The position numbers and the translations under genes are program-made. DNA of 64,000 nucleotides. It comes from Lewinellaceae bacterium (GTDB lineage Bacteria > Bacteroidota > Bacteroidia > Chitinophagales > Saprospiraceae). The stretch is from contig JACJYN010000004.1 in NCBI GenBank assembly GCA_020636095.1, positions 310,001 through 374,000 of the forward strand. Reading direction: 5' to 3'. Below are positions 63,462 through 64,000 of this stretch, piece by piece. Every line of letters starts with the position of its first letter. Position 1 is the stretch's first letter. The notes under the pieces are model-generated. The model did not search any database and had not been told where the DNA came from. It worked only from the letters and a program-made list of their open reading frames with translations.

Positions 63462-63647
63462 CACTCTGTTAAATAAATATCTTATGCTTCTGGCCGTGCC
63501 TTTTCGCCCTACTCTTCGTCCCGTCCTCGCCTTGATAGCTAAGGCTATCAGGCTCCCTGCCGGCTTGCGCAGCAGGCGGGCGGGCGTTCCTCGATTAGAA
63601 CGAAAATTCATCGCCCAGAAACGATAATTTACTTAATTAACAGAGTA
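63462..63647. mobile_element. Non-coding foldback (MITE-like) element with 5-bp target duplication
   Basis: The ends CACTCTGTTAAATAAAT (63462 onward) and ATTAACAGAGTA (to 63647) form imperfect terminal inverted repeats, and the similarity continues inward (TTCTGGC-type blocks). CTAAG flanks both ends (63457-63461 and 63648-63652). The internal hairpin TGATAGC/GCTATCA (63533-63550) contains TAGCTAAGGCTA, nearly identical to the TAGCTACGGCTA hairpin of the element at 34922-35112. There is no gene inside. It lies in the 505-base gap before the cytochrome gene. Confidence 0.65.
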
Positions 63648-63742
63648 CTAAGGTTGCACTTGTGGCGGCTCCTTTTTGGTGGTAAAAAAGCAAGAGGCGA
63701 AAATAGCGTTACTACTTTTCATAATTCTTAATAACAATCTTC

Positions 63743-64000
63743 ATGAAGCAGTTGAAATTCAGGCCCTTACTGAGGGCTGCTTTTATGCTGGCCGGGGCGA
63801 TTATTATTCTGCCAGGCTGTGTTAAGGAACATCTTCCGGACCCGGTAGTTTACTTCCAGCAGGAGGTATTTCCAATTGTCATTTCCAATTGTACGCAAAG
63901 CGGTTGCCACGGAACGGTAGATAGGGAAGGAGGATATAAACTCACGGACTACGCGGGTATTATGGAGCTGGTGAAACCCGGCAATTATAAAGGGAGCAAG
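63743..64000 (+). CDS. Cytochrome c-like lipoprotein, cut by the window end
   Basis: The first 86 residues of an exported protein. A signal ends at a lipobox LPGC (Cys28). The mature start VVYFQQEVFPIVISNCTQSGCHG holds a heme-c-like cysteine pair followed by His (C-x4-C-H spacing), then GYKLTDYAGIMELVKPGNYKGSK, typical of planctomycete-type cytochrome c domains in Bacteroidota lipoproteins. The frame is open to the window end, so the C-terminal part is missing. Confidence 0.8.
   Translation, partial: MKQLKFRPLLRAAFMLAGAIIILPGCVKEHLPDPVVYFQQEVFPIVISNCTQSGCHGTVDREGGYKLTDYAGIMELVKPGNYKGSK

Noticed and set aside
1..64000. tRNA, rRNA, tmRNA or prophage genes
   Set aside because: I looked for conserved tRNA arms, rRNA segments and phage structural genes by eye and saw none; small RNA genes could still be missed without a covariance search.

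Overview
The window looks like a chromosomal segment of a Bacteroidota bacterium, most likely from the Saprospirales (Lewinella/Phaeodactylibacter-like). The reasons are type IX secretion (T9SS) C-terminal sorting domains on five proteins, a SprB-repeat/gliding-type giant surface protein, ECF sigma factors each followed by a membrane partner gene, parA-parB-DUF5683 synteny, and promoters of the Bacteroidota TTG / TAnnTTTG type. The lineage call is an inference from content; no rRNA marker is present. I found no tRNA, rRNA, CRISPR array, prophage or transposase gene.

Layout. 1-4.4 kb: an unrecognised protein, a DUF3267 membrane zincin, and a lipoprotein joining a GH3-like domain to a serine beta-lactamase-like domain. 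4.6-8.7 kb: a LysM-like/amidase_3 peptidoglycan amidase, cytochrome c maturation genes ccmB and ccmC-like, and a DUF5683 protein. 8.9-15.6 kb: parB, parA, a UPF0173 metal hydrolase, an FMN reductase, a GT39-like membrane glycosyltransferase and sppA. 16-24 kb: a 1,814-residue surface protein with twelve SprB repeats and a type B sorting domain, then an ECF sigma factor with its membrane partner. 24-34.8 kb: a PlsC-like acyltransferase, a 34-residue membrane microprotein, a PepSY-like lipoprotein, a dockerin/cohesin-like T9SS cargo, rmuC, a Tat-type intradiol dioxygenase with a T9SS tail, an EAD11-like/TM/TPR protein, and proC. 35-39 kb: marR-yceI and a second ECF sigma module. 39-42 kb: a T9SS-secreted esterase and a run of four small minus-strand genes led by a cold-shock protein. 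42.8-50 kb: fhs, mscS, an ATP-grasp-like protein, pabC-pabB and pyrF. 50-64 kb: an M43 metalloprotease with a T9SS tail, a DEDDh exonuclease/GIY-YIG fusion, a NamZ-type muramidase, sbcD-sbcC, a coiled-coil/PspA-like pair and the start of a c-type cytochrome lipoprotein.

Functional themes. The envelope genes (GH3-like/beta-lactamase, amidase, NamZ) fit peptidoglycan turnover. RmuC, SbcCD and the exonuclease/GIY-YIG protein fit DNA-end processing and repair. fhs, pabB and pabC supply folate one-carbon metabolism. The T9SS cargos (adhesin, protease, esterase, dioxygenase, dockerin protein) point to a surface-degrading or predatory lifestyle.

The most notable unexplained signal is in the intergenic DNA. 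Three non-coding elements of about 190-270 bp carry terminal inverted repeats and apparent target-site duplications (TAA, CATAAGTG, CTAAG). Two of them share an identical internal TAGCTAMGGCTA hairpin core, and the third has a close variant. Several more foldback repeats lie between convergent genes. The most interesting coding signals are a GH3 domain that appears to have lost all its catalytic motifs, an EAD11-like conflict-type adaptor domain on a TPR membrane protein next to a Tat/T9SS dioxygenase, a PspA/ESCRT-III-like pair behind sbcDC, and the small cold-shock-linked gene cluster.
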